Source of the DNA: Enterobacterales bacterium CwR94
GTDB taxonomy: Bacteria > Pseudomonadota > Gammaproteobacteria > Enterobacterales > Enterobacteriaceae
DNA length: 64,000 bases
Reading direction: 5' to 3'
NCBI GenBank assembly: GCA_002837195.1
Contig: KZ478061.1
Span: 393,081-457,080, forward strand
The notes under the pieces were generated by a model that saw only the letters and a program-made list of their open reading frames with translations, was not told where the DNA came from and did no database searches. Position 1 is the stretch's first letter. Each line of letters opens with the position of its first letter. This document shows, piece after piece, positions 48,438-58,349 of this stretch. The position numbers and the translations under genes are program-made.

Positions 48438-50033
48438 ATGTCTACTCCTGCCGCACAACCGCGATTCACGCTACGCCTGGCGCTGGGCTTACTGGGCGTG
48501 CTGATTGCTGCCCTGAGCGCCGGCTTAAACGATCGCGTAACAGACATGGCACTGGTAGAAATTCGGGTTGGATTGGGCATCGGCAAAGATGAAAGCAGTT
48601 GGATAACGGGTGTCTACCAGGCAGCGCAGGTCGCTGCCATGCTGATTGCTCCCTGGTTCGCCGTTACCTTTACCCTGCGCCGCGTTGCCTTACTGGTGGT
48701 CACCCTGCTGACCTTGATTGCCCTCCTGCTGCCGTGGGTGAGCTCACTGCCGCTCTTTTTAGGTTTGCGCGTGATTCAGGGTTTGATGGCGGGAGCCTTG
48801 CCGCCGCTGTTGATGACAGGAGCGCTGAGATTTATGCCGCCAAACATCAAATTATATGGACTCAGTGCCTACGCATTGACCGCAACGCTGGGGCCAAATC
48901 TTGCTGCACCGCTGGCAGCATTCTGGACAGACAGTGTCGGCTGGGCGTTTATCTTCTGGCAAATTGTGCCCGGTGGGCTGCTTGCGCTGCCGCTTATCGC
49001 CTGGGGATTACCCCAGGACCCACCGCGCCTTGAGCGTTTTCAGCAAATGGACTGGCTTGGCATGCTCACGGGCGGGAGTGCGCTGGCGCTGCTGGTGTTA
49101 ACCCTGCAGCAAGGTGAGCGCCTGAATTGGCTGCAATCACCGCTGATCAGCGGAATGTTTCTCAGCGGCATGGCACTGCTCATCGTGTTTGTGCTCAATG
49201 AGTGGTGGCATCCGCTGCCGCTGTTTAAATTTCAGATGCTGGCGAGGCCCAATGTGGCGCACGGCTTACTGACGCTGGCCGGTATTTTACTGCTGGCCCT
49301 GTCCGGTTCAGCACTGCCCAGCGCTTGGTCAGGTCAGGTCGAGGGGTTCCGCCTTGCGCAATTCGCCCCGCTGGCCTTGATTATCGCGATCCCCCAACTC
49401 TTGCTCGCCCCGCTGATTGCCACGCTGTTGTATGCAAAGCGGGTGGATTGCCGTTGGGTGCTGTGTCTGGGGGCCTTGCTGCTGATGGCCGCCTGCTTGT
49501 TGGGTAGCCAACTGACCAGCGGGTGGTCGCGCCAAAATTTCTGGGTCATTCAATCTTTACAGGCGGTGGGACAACCTATGATGGTGCTGGGTGTGTTGAT
49601 GAGTGCCACCAGCGTAGTCGCCCCGCTGGAAGGCCCGTTTGCCGCCGCCATGTTTAACAGCGTGCGAGGCATCGCCAGCGTGGGAGGCGCGGCATTGCTG
49701 GAAACTGTGATGAGTCACCGCGAGAAATTCCACTCCCATATATTGCTGGAAAATATCAGCAATCGCGCGGTGTTGATCACCGCAGATGCTGGCCAGATGC
49801 CAGACGCACATGCTCCTTTGTACACCACAGGTGCTGCCGACAGTGAGCGCCTGGCGCAGTTTGCCCAAATCGTTCGCCATCAGGCACATATTCTCAGCAT
49901 CAGTGATGTCTACCTGCTGTTGGCAGGTTTCGCCGTAATGCTGATCGCTTTCACGCTGCTGTTACCCCAGCGCGTCTGGACACCGCATATTTTATTTACC
50001 TCTGCCACCCCCGTTACGAGAGACCCACGATGA
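48438..50033 (+). CDS. MFS efflux pump, DHA2 (EmrB-like) family
   Basis: The 531-aa protein has about fourteen membrane segments, the DHA2 topology. It includes WITGVYQAAQVAAMLIAPWF early on and LRVIQGLMAGALPPLLMTGALRFM. The ATG at 48438 (MSTPAAQPRF) follows GAGG; the longer open frame would start inside operator 2. Its stop overlaps the HlyD start by 4 nt (ATGA). DHA2 pumps with an HlyD partner export drugs or organic acids. Substrate unknown. Confidence 0.88.
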   Translation: MSTPAAQPRFTLRLALGLLGVLIAALSAGLNDRVTDMALVEIRVGLGIGKDESSWITGVYQAAQVAAMLIAPWFAVTFTLRRVALLVVTLLTLIALLLPWVSSLPLFLGLRVIQGLMAGALPPLLMTGALRFMPPNIKLYGLSAYALTATLGPNLAAPLAAFWTDSVGWAFIFWQIVPGGLLALPLIAWGLPQDPPRLERFQQMDWLGMLTGGSALALLVLTLQQGERLNWLQSPLISGMFLSGMALLIVFVLNEWWHPLPLFKFQMLARPNVAHGLLTLAGILLLALSGSALPSAWSGQVEGFRLAQFAPLALIIAIPQLLLAPLIATLLYAKRVDCRWVLCLGALLLMAACLLGSQLTSGWSRQNFWVIQSLQAVGQPMMVLGVLMSATSVVAPLEGPFAAAMFNSVRGIASVGGAALLETVMSHREKFHSHILLENISNRAVLITADAGQMPDAHAPLYTTGAADSERLAQFAQIVRHQAHILSISDVYLLLAGFAVMLIAFTLLLPQRVWTPHILFTSATPVTRDPR

Positions 50034-51058
50034 CCCTGACATCTGGCAAACGCCATCTGCTTCTCAGCGCCCTGTTGCTGTTTTTACTGCTTGTCGCGGC
50101 GGCTATTTGGCTGGCGATGCAGCACCACCACCGTCGTACTGACGATGCCTGGATTACGGCGGATTACACCCTGGTTGCCCCGCGTGTCGCCGGCTACGTG
50201 CAACGTATTTATGTGACAGATAATCAATCGGTTAAAGCAGGAGAATTGCTGGCAGAGATCGATGACAGTGATTATCGCGTCGCGCTGGAGAGCGCACTGG
50301 CAAGCCTTGCACAGAGTAGCGCCAAAAAAGGGGCCGCATTGGCACAATTAGAGCAACAACAGGCCATTATCGATCAGTCAGTGGCCAGCGTGGCTGCCAG
50401 TGAAGCCACATTGAACTATGCCGGGCAAAATGCCGATCGCTATCGCCGCCTGCTGCAAAGCGGCACCGCCACCGCCGACGAACAGCAAAAAGCCAATGCC
50501 AGCCAACGTGAGGCCAGCGCCAATGTGCAGAAAAACAGAGCCGCGGTGGTTGCAGCACGTAAACAAGTGGGCATATTGGCAGCCAGCGTTCGTCAGGCAG
50601 AGGCCGACCAGGCCGTCGCGCAAGCTGCCGTGGATAAAGCAAAGCTGAATGTAGCGTGGACTAAAATTACCGCCCCCGTCGACGGCGTCATTGGCCAGCG
50701 TGCGCTACGCCAGGGCGCCTGGGTTTCAGCCGGCACTCGCTTACTGGCCGTAGTACCGCTACAGCACAGTTATGTTACCGCCAACTTTTTGGAAACGCAG
50801 TTGCCGGATGTTTCTATTGGGCAACCGGTCAATATTCGGGTGGATGCCCTGCCGGGATATGCATTTAGCGGCCATATCGACAGCATTGCGCCTGCCACAG
50901 GGGCCACCTTCTCGGCGATTGCCGCCGATAATGCTACAGGAAACTTTACTAAAATAGTGCAGCGTTTACCGGTAAAAATTACGCTAGATCCGGGCCAGAA
51001 GGGGCTTGATAAGCTGCGTGTTGGCATGTCGGTAGTGCCAGAAATACAGACAAATTAA
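50030..51058 (+). CDS. HlyD/EmrA-family membrane fusion protein
   Basis: The 342-aa protein has one N-terminal membrane anchor (about residues 9-29), a biotinyl-lipoyl half (VAPRVAGYVQRIYVTDNQSVKAGELLAEID), a long coiled-coil hairpin (about 80-195) and the second lipoyl half (KITAPVDGVIGQRALRQGAWVSAG). It bridges the MFS pump to an outer-membrane channel such as TolC, which is not encoded here. The 4-nt overlap with the MFS gene shows tight coupling. Confidence 0.9.
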   Translation: MTLTSGKRHLLLSALLLFLLLVAAAIWLAMQHHHRRTDDAWITADYTLVAPRVAGYVQRIYVTDNQSVKAGELLAEIDDSDYRVALESALASLAQSSAKKGAALAQLEQQQAIIDQSVASVAASEATLNYAGQNADRYRRLLQSGTATADEQQKANASQREASANVQKNRAAVVAARKQVGILAASVRQAEADQAVAQAAVDKAKLNVAWTKITAPVDGVIGQRALRQGAWVSAGTRLLAVVPLQHSYVTANFLETQLPDVSIGQPVNIRVDALPGYAFSGHIDSIAPATGATFSAIAADNATGNFTKIVQRLPVKITLDPGQKGLDKLRVGMSVVPEIQTN

Positions 51059-51236
51059 TGTGACAAAACTCTCAGAACAATCCTCTTTATTTTGCACTAA
51101 ATAAGGCCTATATTTAGCGCCGATCCTGCCCTGAGTTGACTCCGGGCGGCCAGAGCGGAAGTGTCACTTTTCGCTTTATCTGTTCAGCTGACGCGAATTG
51201 GGATCGCCGCGAAAATATCGCTCAGAGGAGCTGCTG

Positions 51237-51308
51237 GTGAAATATGCATTGATGGGCGTTTCGTTCTTTCTGCTCGTGTGGGTCGGCACCTTCTTTTTAA
51301 TGGTGTAA
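51237..51308 (+). CDS. ypdK: YpdK small membrane protein (23 aa)
   Basis: GTG start with AGGAG eight bases upstream, then 23 codons reading MKYALMGVSFFLLVWVGTFF plus LMV. It matches E. coli YpdK (also 23 aa) at most positions and sits beside alaC as in E. coli. It is a single membrane helix, and its function is unknown. Confidence 0.85.
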   Translation: MKYALMGVSFFLLVWVGTFFLMV

Positions 51309-51316
51309 TGCCCCCA

Positions 51317-51340
51317 ATGGGCGACGCAAAGGTCGCCCAT
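51317..51340. terminator. hairpin between ypdK and alaC
   Basis: ATGGGCGAC/GTCGCCCAT is a perfect 9-bp stem with a 6-nt loop between convergent ypdK and alaC. No long T-run follows. Confidence 0.6.
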
Positions 51341-51352
51341 CTGTACATCCGA

Positions 51353-52591
51353 TTACTCGCTTTCTAACGCTGCACTGCCCTTCTCATTCGCTAACACGCC
51401 ATCTGCACGAAACATCGCTTTGATCCCGCGCACCGCCTGACGAATACGATCGCTGTTTTCAATCAGTGCGAAACGGACATGGGTATCACCGTAGTCACCA
51501 AATCCAATGCCTGGCGAGACGCACACTTTCGCATCCTGCAGCAGTTTTTTCGCAAATTCCAGCGATCCCAAATGCGCATAGGTTTCTGGAATTTTTGCCC
51601 ACACGTACATGGAAGCCTTCGGCAAATCGACCATCCAACCGGCTTCATGTAAGCCTTTGACCAACACATCCCGGCGGCGCTTATACTGCTCAGCAATATC
51701 GCGCACGCACTGTTGATCACCTTCCAGAGCCGCAATCGCCGCGACCTGTAACGGCGTAAAGGTGCCATAATCATGATAGCTTTTGATGCGTGCCAGCGCC
51801 GAGACCAGCTCTTTGTTACCCACCATAAAACCAATGCGCCAACCGGCCATGTTGTAGCTTTTCGACAGGGTAAAAAATTCGACTGCCACATCGCGCGCGC
51901 CGGGCACCTGCATAATCGAGGGCGCTTTCCAACCGTCGTACACGATATCGGCATAGGCTAAATCGTGGATCACCAGTACGTTGTATTGTTTGGCCAACGC
52001 GATAACACGCTCGAAGAAATCGAGTTCCACACATTGCGAAGTCGGGTTGGAGGGAAACCCCAGGATCATCATTTTGGGTTTCGGGTAACTCTCACGGATA
52101 GCGCGCTCCAGTTCATTGAAGAAATCGACGCCTTCCACCAGCGGCACCGAACGGACTTGCGCTCCCGCAATGACCGCACCATAGATATGGATCGGATAGC
52201 TGGGGTTCGGCACCAGCACGGTATCGCCATGATCCAGGGTGGCCAGCATCAGGTGGGCTAACCCCTCTTTGGAACCAATGGTCACGATCGCCTCACTTTC
52301 GGGATCGATATCGACCTGGTAACGATCGGCATACCACCGTGAAATGGCCCGACGCAGGCGAGGAATACCGCGCGACGTGGAGTAGCCGTGCGTATCCGGT
52401 CGCTGGGCAACGGTGCAGAGTTTCTCAACGATATGTGGCGGTGTCGCACCGTCCGGATTGCCCATACTGAAATCGATAATATCTTCGCCGCGCCGACGCG
52501 CAGCCATTTTCAGTTCAGCGGTGATGTTAAACACATAGGGGGGAAGACGTTCAATGCGTGAAAAACGACGAGACGAACTGGAATCAGCCAT
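51353..52591 (-). CDS. alaC: glutamate-pyruvate aminotransferase AlaC
   Basis: The 412-aa PLP-dependent class I aminotransferase makes alanine from pyruvate and glutamate. The PLP lysine is in [33 protein letters not shown] and [13 protein letters not shown] are conserved. The start [20 protein letters not shown] gives exactly the E. coli length, with AGAGGAT upstream; the open frame extends 51 codons further without conservation. Very similar to E. coli AlaC throughout. Confidence 0.97.
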   Translation of the reverse strand: MADSSSSRRFSRIERLPPYVFNITAELKMAARRRGEDIIDFSMGNPDGATPPHIVEKLCTVAQRPDTHGYSTSRGIPRLRRAISRWYADRYQVDIDPESEAIVTIGSKEGLAHLMLATLDHGDTVLVPNPSYPIHIYGAVIAGAQVRSVPLVEGVDFFNELERAIRESYPKPKMMILGFPSNPTSQCVELDFFERVIALAKQYNVLVIHDLAYADIVYDGWKAPSIMQVPGARDVAVEFFTLSKSYNMAGWRIGFMVGNKELVSALARIKSYHDYGTFTPLQVAAIAALEGDQQCVRDIAEQYKRRRDVLVKGLHEAGWMVDLPKASMYVWAKIPETYAHLGSLEFAKKLLQDAKVCVSPGIGFGDYGDTHVRFALIENSDRIRQAVRGIKAMFRADGVLANEKGSAALESE

Positions 52592-52710
52592 AAAATCCTC
52601 TGGTAACGTGAGCGCCCGGACCGTCCGAGCGACGCTGACCACTGCGGTGGTCGAGGAGTGAACATAACGTGAATGAAATGTTGCTGTCGAGAGGGGCGAG
52701 AGATTATTTT

Positions 52711-53238
52711 TTATTTGTCCCTTTTCAGCCGACCAAACAGCCAATCATTCACCCAGCCCTCGCGTAACCGATAATTATCCCGTAATAAGCCTTCTAACTG
52801 GAAACCGTTTTTCTCTAAAACGCGGCGCGAGGCGGTGTTGCCTTCAATCACCAACGCTTTGAGTTTCCAAAAATCGCACTCATCAAATAAAAAATCACAC
52901 ACGGCCGCCAGCGCCTCGCTGCCATAACCCCGGCCGAAAAATGCACTGAGCAGCATATAGCCCACCTCCGCTTGCCGATGGGGCTCCCATTCGGCATTGC
53001 AGCCGATAAGGCCGAGCGGTTGCTGACTTTCCCGGTCTCGGATCACCAAACTCAGCATGTGATAACTGGTGACGCGCCAGGGCGCCAGTCGCTCATTAAA
53101 GCGTTGTAAAATTTCGCTCTCTGTGGGGATTTCACTGATCCATTGCTGACTGATCGCATCGGTATGGACCTGATAAAAAATCCCCCAGTCAGTGGGCTGG
53201 AGTGTTTGCAGACTTAAACGCGGCGTAGAGAGTTTCAT
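52711..53238 (-). CDS. GNAT-family N-acetyltransferase
   Basis: The 175-aa protein has the RimJ/RimL-type acetyltransferase fold: [16 protein letters not shown] at the start, the acetyl-CoA loop [27 protein letters not shown], and [23 protein letters not shown]. It may acetylate a protein N-terminus or a small molecule. The ATG at 53238 is preferred; a GTG one codon earlier is possible. Neither has a strong ribosome site. Substrate unknown. Confidence 0.85.
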   Translation of the reverse strand: MKLSTPRLSLQTLQPTDWGIFYQVHTDAISQQWISEIPTESEILQRFNERLAPWRVTSYHMLSLVIRDRESQQPLGLIGCNAEWEPHRQAEVGYMLLSAFFGRGYGSEALAAVCDFLFDECDFWKLKALVIEGNTASRRVLEKNGFQLEGLLRDNYRLREGWVNDWLFGRLKRDK

Positions 53239-53807
53239 CACGCTATAAAACCGGAAATCGCTGAAAGCGCTGTCATCATTATTGCCTCTTTTATTCTGTA
53301 CCTGCTACCAATAATTCCATATAAATCACAAGGGTAATCTTCACCGCATTTGGTTTTGAATACTCACAACCTGCTGTTTTAATAGACCTGTTAATCCTAT
53401 ACCATCGCCAGAATTATCCAGATAGCACCGATTCCCCTTTTTGTGACTCAAGTTTTCCCTATTCACGCACCTTTCTTTCAACAGGCAGCGCTTCTTATCA
53501 TAGTGCTTTTCCCTCACCGGAGCCGAAAGTGCATACCCTGTTTGAGATGGTATAGGCGGTTTTTGATCGTGTGGGAAAAGCGATCGATATTAACGGTATT
53601 GATTACGTATCAGCGTGCGAGAAACGGACGTTTGTTAATGCGCGCAAGAAGCCTGGGTTCTGCATAAAATCCGCGAAAATTGAGCGGGGTTTTATCTGCT
53701 GAAGTTACGAGATAGGGATGTGCGGGTGCCGGTCAGTCTCAGCAAAGTGAAGGCATTTCGTCAGTGAATGCGCTGATAACGACGGGCAGAACGCCCGCCG
53801 ATACAGG
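53239..53807. other. 569-nt region with degraded coding sequence
   Basis: No intact gene is visible. The plus strand carries a coding-like remnant (53556-53702) and an out-of-frame ORF (53443-53667) over the same sequence. A small CGGGC/GCCCG hairpin at 53783-53797 lies just after the glk stop and may help end glk transcription. Confidence 0.5.
53556..53702 (+). pseudogene. gene remnant with internal stop
   Basis: After an in-frame TAG at 53553-53555 the frame reads AVFDRVGKAIDINGIDYVSA and continues CEKRTFVNARKKPGFCIKSA to a TGA. The upstream part (PSPEPKVHTLFEMV) continues the same frame before the TAG. This looks like protein sequence broken by a stop rather than noncoding DNA. The family is not recognised. 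Confidence 0.35.
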
Positions 53808-54773
53808 TTAGAGCACACTCCCCAGCTTTTGACGCAAATGCGCGCCCGCACCCAATAATCCGGGCTGATCGTGGGTAATCAAATACACTGGAATTGCTTG
53901 CACGTATTCGCGAAAACGCCCTTTATCTTCAAACGCCGCGCGGAAACCGGACGCCTGAAAAAACGACAGAAAACGTGGCACGATACCGCCCGCAATGTAG
54001 ACACCACCAAAGGTGCCCAAATTCAGTGCTAAATTGCCACCAAAGCGGCCTAATGCCACGCAAAACAGCGACAGTGCACGGCGGCAATCCAGGCAGTCCC
54101 CTGCCAGCGCACGCTGGCTGACATCTTTGGGTTTCAAATTTTCCGGCACGCGGTCATCTGATTTTACAATCGCCCGATACAAGTTCACCAGGCCCATTCC
54201 GGAGAGCACCCGCTCGGCAGAAACATGCCCCAGCTCCGCGCGCAAGACTTCAAGGATCTTATCCTCTTCTTCGCTGTTCGGCGCAAAATCCACGTGCCCG
54301 CCTTCGCCCGGCAAACTGACCCAGCGCTTATCAACGTGCACCAAATGTGCCACACCTAAGCCCGTGCCAGCGCCAAATACGGCAATGGGTTTGTCTTTCA
54401 CCGGCTCTTGTCCACCAAATTGCAGCTTATCCTCTGGCTGCAGCATGGGGATGGCCATGGAAACGGCCGTGAAATCATTGATGATTTCCAGCTCCTCAAA
54501 GCCAAGATGGTCTTTCATTTCGGCGGTTGAAAATGCCCAATCATGGTTGGTCATTTCCACCCAATCTCCCGTAATTGGGCAGGCAATGGCAATACAGCCA
54601 TGTTTGATGCCCTGCACCTGGCTGTCGAGATAGTGGCGAATCACCGCTTCCAGGCTCTCAAAATCCTGCGTTGAAAAGGTTTCAATCTGTGAAATTGCAC
54701 CGCTGTCGACGTCACAGAGGGCCAGGCGTGCGTTCGTTCCGCCAACATCTCCCACCAAAGCATATGTTGTCAT
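53808..54773 (-). CDS. glk: glucokinase
   Basis: The 321-aa enzyme phosphorylates glucose with ATP. The ATP motif [16 protein letters not shown] is at the N-terminus, the substrate-binding [19 protein letters not shown] and catalytic [13 protein letters not shown] follow, and [13 protein letters not shown] is conserved. The start MTTYALVGD matches the E. coli start and length exactly; the 54 additional upstream codons of the open frame run into ipdC. A moderately spaced GGAG lies upstream. Confidence 0.97.
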   Translation of the reverse strand: MTTYALVGDVGGTNARLALCDVDSGAISQIETFSTQDFESLEAVIRHYLDSQVQGIKHGCIAIACPITGDWVEMTNHDWAFSTAEMKDHLGFEELEIINDFTAVSMAIPMLQPEDKLQFGGQEPVKDKPIAVFGAGTGLGVAHLVHVDKRWVSLPGEGGHVDFAPNSEEEDKILEVLRAELGHVSAERVLSGMGLVNLYRAIVKSDDRVPENLKPKDVSQRALAGDCLDCRRALSLFCVALGRFGGNLALNLGTFGGVYIAGGIVPRFLSFFQASGFRAAFEDKGRFREYVQAIPVYLITHDQPGLLGAGAHLRQKLGSVL

Positions 54774-54931
54774 TCTGCTGCTGCTCCGCTTATGTCGTGA
54801 ATCTTTCATTTCTGTGCCAGTTAGCATAACCTGGCCTCGGCGAGACGCCATCCGCCCCCCCGCTCCTCCCCGATTTTCCGTCAAAGGAGGAGAAGGCCTT
54901 AAGATAACGCACTCGTCGCGACAGACAAGCG

Positions 54932-56596
54932 TCAAGACTCCTGGTTTGCAGAATTTCGTTGGTGCAATGAGCGCGTTACAGCAGCCAACAGCGGAGGAAT
55001 ATCCTCTTTTGGCAGTACCACTTCCACCAACGACATCCGTTGGCGCGTCGCTATCAGCGTCATCACTTCTGCCAATTGCACGGGTTCACATACCCGCCAA
55101 CTCTCGACCGGACAATCCGTGCTCAGCGCCTGCGGCAACTGCGTCCAGTTCCAGGGGGCGATATCGTTATAACGCTGCCCAGCGCCGTGGATGGCGCGCT
55201 CAACCGAGTAACCCGCATTATTGAGCAGGAAAATGATTGGGGTTAACCCATCGCGCATCATGGATCCCAGCTCTTGCGCCGTCAGTTGCGCCGAACCGTC
55301 TCCGATAATCAGGATCACGCGACGAGCGGGCTGCGCCGTTTGCGCGCCAAACGCTGCAGGCAACGTATAACCAATCGATCCCCACAAGGGTTGCGTAATC
55401 ATTTTCACGCCACTGGGTAACCGCAGCCCAAAGGCACCAAAGGCGGCAGTGCCTTGCTCAACCACCAGGATGTCATCAGGGCGCAGAAACTGCTGAATCG
55501 CCTGCCAGAAGGCACTTTGCGTCATCCCCGGTTGTTGCGCCTCGGGCAAGGGAGCCGGTATCACCTCACAGCGCGGCCAGAAAGGCGCATATTCACGGCT
55601 CAGACGGTGCAGACATGCCACGGCCTCCGCCTGAGTGATACCACTGAATACCTTGCCAGCGAGAGTGATACGATCGGGCATCACGCTGATAACCTTGCCG
55701 GTTTCGATGTGTTGAGTGAAACCTGCGGTGATGGTATCCGTGAATTTTACGCCAACCGTGATAATCAGCTCAGCCTCTTCAATGGCCTGCCGCGTTGTGC
55801 AGGCACTTGCCTCACCTGCATAGGTGCCGACAAAACCCTCACGCTGTTCGTCAAACACCCCTTTCCCCATCAATAAGGTGGCATGCGCCAGGGGCACTTC
55901 CGCCATCCACTGATTTAAGGCAGACGCGAGACCGTAACGATCCGCTAAAAAATCAGCCAGTAATGACACGCGTTTTGCCTGCGCAAACAAGGGCTGGACG
56001 GCCTGCGAGAATGCAGTGATGCGATCATTATGCCCCGCATGTCGCCATCTCAGAGGGGCATCGGGCAATACAGCAGGAGATTCGGCCACTGTCGTTGATA
56101 ACACTAAATAGCCTGGACGCTGGTAATGCAGGGCATCGGTCAGTACACGGTCAATCTCCTGACAGGCGGTCTCGGTTTGCAAAATGGCTTGTGCCACTGA
56201 GACTTCACGATGCATACGGGCAAAATGCCCAAAATCGCCGTCGCCCAGAGAGTGATGAATCAGGTCCCCCTGCGATTGCGCCTGCAAAGAGGGAGCGCCC
56301 ACGATATGAATAACGGGCAGATACTCTGCGTAGCTCCCCGCAATACCGTTAATCGCACTGAGTTCCCCCACACCAAAGGTGGTCAGCAAGGCTGCAGCCC
56401 CGCGGCAGCGTGCGTAGCCATCAGCGGCATACGCCGCATTTAGCTCATTTGCGCAGCCAACCCAGGCAAGACGCGGATGTGCAATCACATGATCCAGAAA
56501 TTGCAGATTGTAATCACCCGGCACGCCAAACAAATGCTCAATACCCAGCTCATCTAACCGATGCAGTAAATAATCACCTACGGTAATGTTGCCCAT
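54932..56596 (-). CDS. ipdC: indolepyruvate decarboxylase
   Basis: This 554-aa TPP enzyme decarboxylates indole-3-pyruvate to indole-3-acetaldehyde, the key step of indole-acetic acid (auxin) synthesis in plant-associated enterobacteria. Catalytic E51 lies in [16 protein letters not shown]; the TPP-Mg motif runs from [13 protein letters not shown] to [11 protein letters not shown]. The start [11 protein letters not shown] has GGGGG upstream. It lies upstream of glk on the same strand, an arrangement known in Pantoea and Enterobacter. A related phenylpyruvate or pyruvate decarboxylase role is possible but less likely. Confidence 0.9.
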   Translation of the reverse strand: MGNITVGDYLLHRLDELGIEHLFGVPGDYNLQFLDHVIAHPRLAWVGCANELNAAYAADGYARCRGAAALLTTFGVGELSAINGIAGSYAEYLPVIHIVGAPSLQAQSQGDLIHHSLGDGDFGHFARMHREVSVAQAILQTETACQEIDRVLTDALHYQRPGYLVLSTTVAESPAVLPDAPLRWRHAGHNDRITAFSQAVQPLFAQAKRVSLLADFLADRYGLASALNQWMAEVPLAHATLLMGKGVFDEQREGFVGTYAGEASACTTRQAIEEAELIITVGVKFTDTITAGFTQHIETGKVISVMPDRITLAGKVFSGITQAEAVACLHRLSREYAPFWPRCEVIPAPLPEAQQPGMTQSAFWQAIQQFLRPDDILVVEQGTAAFGAFGLRLPSGVKMITQPLWGSIGYTLPAAFGAQTAQPARRVILIIGDGSAQLTAQELGSMMRDGLTPIIFLLNNAGYSVERAIHGAGQRYNDIAPWNWTQLPQALSTDCPVESWRVCEPVQLAEVMTLIATRQRMSLVEVVLPKEDIPPLLAAVTRSLHQRNSANQES

Positions 56597-56745
56597 AATG
56601 CGCCCCCACATGTCGATAGATTAAGTATTTAGGACATTTTGGTATTTGGTGTTGGCCGTAATGGGAAAAATCAGACATCAACTGGAAACCCTTCGTTACG
56701 CTGCTAAGTATCGGTCGAGTTTGGGATCTTTCCGTCTATTTTAAC

Positions 56746-56765
56746 CAGTGTAAACGTATACACTG
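56746..56765. promoter_or_regulatory. palindrome between ipdC and the aldo-keto reductase
   Basis: CAGTGTA (56746-56752) and TACACTG (56759-56765) form a perfect 7-bp inverted repeat with a 6-bp centre, 45 nt before the reductase start and 150 nt from ipdC. It resembles a dimeric regulator site but does not fit a TyrR box. The regulator is unknown. Confidence 0.5.
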
Positions 56766-56810
56766 ATTGTTCGATGCCCCTACAGGCCCGTTAAGAAATA
56801 AGGAAAAATG

Positions 56811-57794
56811 ATGCAATATCTGGCTGCCGCTCACCGTTATGAAGCAATGCAGTACCGCCGCTGCGGACGCAGTGGGCTCAAACTCCCCGCGATCTCTCTT
56901 GGTCTGTGGCATAACTTTGGTGATGCTACGCGGGTGGATAACAGCCGTGAATTGTTGCGTCATGCTTTCGATCGTGGCATCACCCATTTCGACCTGGCGA
57001 ATAACTATGGGCCACCGCCAGGCTCTGCAGAAAGCAACTTTGGGCGCATCTTGCGTGAGGATTTTTCTGGCTACCGCGATGAGTTAATCATCTCGTCAAA
57101 AGCGGGTTACACCATGTGGGATGGCCCTTATGGCGACTGGGGTTCGCGAAAATACCTGATTGCCAGTCTTGACCAAAGCCTGAAGCGCATGGGACTCGAC
57201 TATGTCGATATTTTCTATCATCACCGCCCAGATCCGGAAACCCCGCTGGAAGAAACGATGCGCGCCCTTGATCACGTGGTGCGCCAGGGCAAAGCACTGT
57301 ACGTGGGATTGTCCAATTATCCCGCTGAACGGGCAGCGCAGGCCGCCGACATATTGCGCGAGTTAGGCACGCCCTGCCTGATTCATCAGCCTAAATACTC
57401 CCTGTTCGAGCAAAAGCCAGAGCAGGGGCTCTTGTCGGTATTAGAAGAGAAAGGCGTTGGGTGCATCGCCTTTTCACCGCTCGCGGGCGGTGTTCTGACT
57501 GACCGTTATTTAACGGGGATCCCCACGGATTCTCGCGCCGCCAGCGGCAGCCAATTCCTGACCAGTGATACGCTAACCGCTGAGAAAATGGCCACCGTGC
57601 GCAAACTCAACGCGATTGCTGAACAACGTGGTCAAAAGCTGTCGCAAATGGCACTGGCATGGGTGTTACGTAATGTCACCAGCGTGCTGATCGGTGCCAG
57701 TAAAACAGCGCAAATTGACGATGCTGTCGCGATGCTGGCGAATACCTCATTCACCGATGAAGAACTGTCACAGATTGCTGACGCAGTAGTGTAA
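56811..57794 (+). CDS. aldo-keto reductase, YghZ-like
   Basis: The 327-aa reductase resembles E. coli YghZ (L-glyceraldehyde 3-phosphate/methylglyoxal reductase): YRRCGRSGLKLPAISLGLWHNFG, the catalytic-type FDLANNYGPPPGSAE with the conserved Asp/Tyr, and DYVDIFYHHRPDPETPLEE. It is about 19 residues shorter than YghZ at the C-terminus. Two adjacent ATGs exist; the second (56811) has the better spacing from AAGGA. Divergent from ipdC. Confidence 0.85.
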   Translation: MQYLAAAHRYEAMQYRRCGRSGLKLPAISLGLWHNFGDATRVDNSRELLRHAFDRGITHFDLANNYGPPPGSAESNFGRILREDFSGYRDELIISSKAGYTMWDGPYGDWGSRKYLIASLDQSLKRMGLDYVDIFYHHRPDPETPLEETMRALDHVVRQGKALYVGLSNYPAERAAQAADILRELGTPCLIHQPKYSLFEQKPEQGLLSVLEEKGVGCIAFSPLAGGVLTDRYLTGIPTDSRAASGSQFLTSDTLTAEKMATVRKLNAIAEQRGQKLSQMALAWVLRNVTSVLIGASKTAQIDDAVAMLANTSFTDEELSQIADAVV

Positions 57795-57956
57795 CCGTTT
57801 ACCCACCGACGTTGTCGGTGGGTTTTCCACTACAGAATACTCTCAAACCCCTCATTTCCCCGCAGTTTTTAGGAATTCGCCGCAAGCCGTCGCGTTAACG
57901 CTCAGTGTAACCTGCTGTTACAGCGGCATCCTGATGTCCGTTGATAAGGAGAAACG

Positions 57957-58313
57957 ATGATAAGAGCTATTCTTTTTGCTGCCGCGTTAGCCACGCTGGC
58001 ACCTTTGACGACCACAACAGCACATGCCGATGAAATCACCCTGCTACCCGGCATCTCTTTAAAACTGGGCGACTCGGATAATCGGGGCCACCGCTGGGAT
58101 GGCCATCACTGGCGTGATGACCGCTGGTGGCGAGATAACTATGCCTGGGAACGCGGCCGCTGGTGGCGTCATGAGGAGTGGCGACGCCACGAAGCGTGGG
58201 AACGTGAACAGAAATGGCAGCGCAAAGCCTGGGAACGCGAACGCCGCCATGAACGCCGTGAGTGGAAACATGAACGTCGAGAGAGAGAACGTCACCACGA
58301 TCATCACCACTGA
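57957..58313 (+). CDS. ypeC: DUF2502 exported protein, YpeC-like
   Basis: The 118-aa protein has a signal peptide (cleavage near AHADE) and the YpeC-like start of the mature part, EITLLPGISLKLGD. The rest is extremely rich in Arg, His, Trp and Glu in repeated WRRHE/WERE-type units, ending in HHDHHH. Its place next to mntH is as in E. coli. The His-rich, charged tail suggests metal or polyanion binding, but the function is unknown. Confidence 0.85.
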   Translation: MIRAILFAAALATLAPLTTTTAHADEITLLPGISLKLGDSDNRGHRWDGHHWRDDRWWRDNYAWERGRWWRHEEWRRHEAWEREQKWQRKAWERERRHERREWKHERRERERHHDHHH

Positions 58314-58318
58314 CTGAG

Positions 58319-58340
58319 GCATTGGCAAGGATGCCAATGC
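58319..58340. terminator. hairpin between ypeC and mntH
   Basis: GCATTGGCA/TGCCAATGC forms a perfect 9-bp stem with an AGGA loop just after the ypeC stop, 10 nt before the convergent mntH stop. It has no T-run. Confidence 0.55.
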
Positions 58341-58349
58341 GCTTCGCGC

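Noticed and set aside
53443..53667. 74-aa plus-strand ORF
   Set aside because: Overlaps a more protein-like frame broken by a stop; composition looks out of frame.
54013..54633. 206-aa plus-strand ORF opposite glk
   Set aside because: Ser/Pro-rich antisense shadow of glk.
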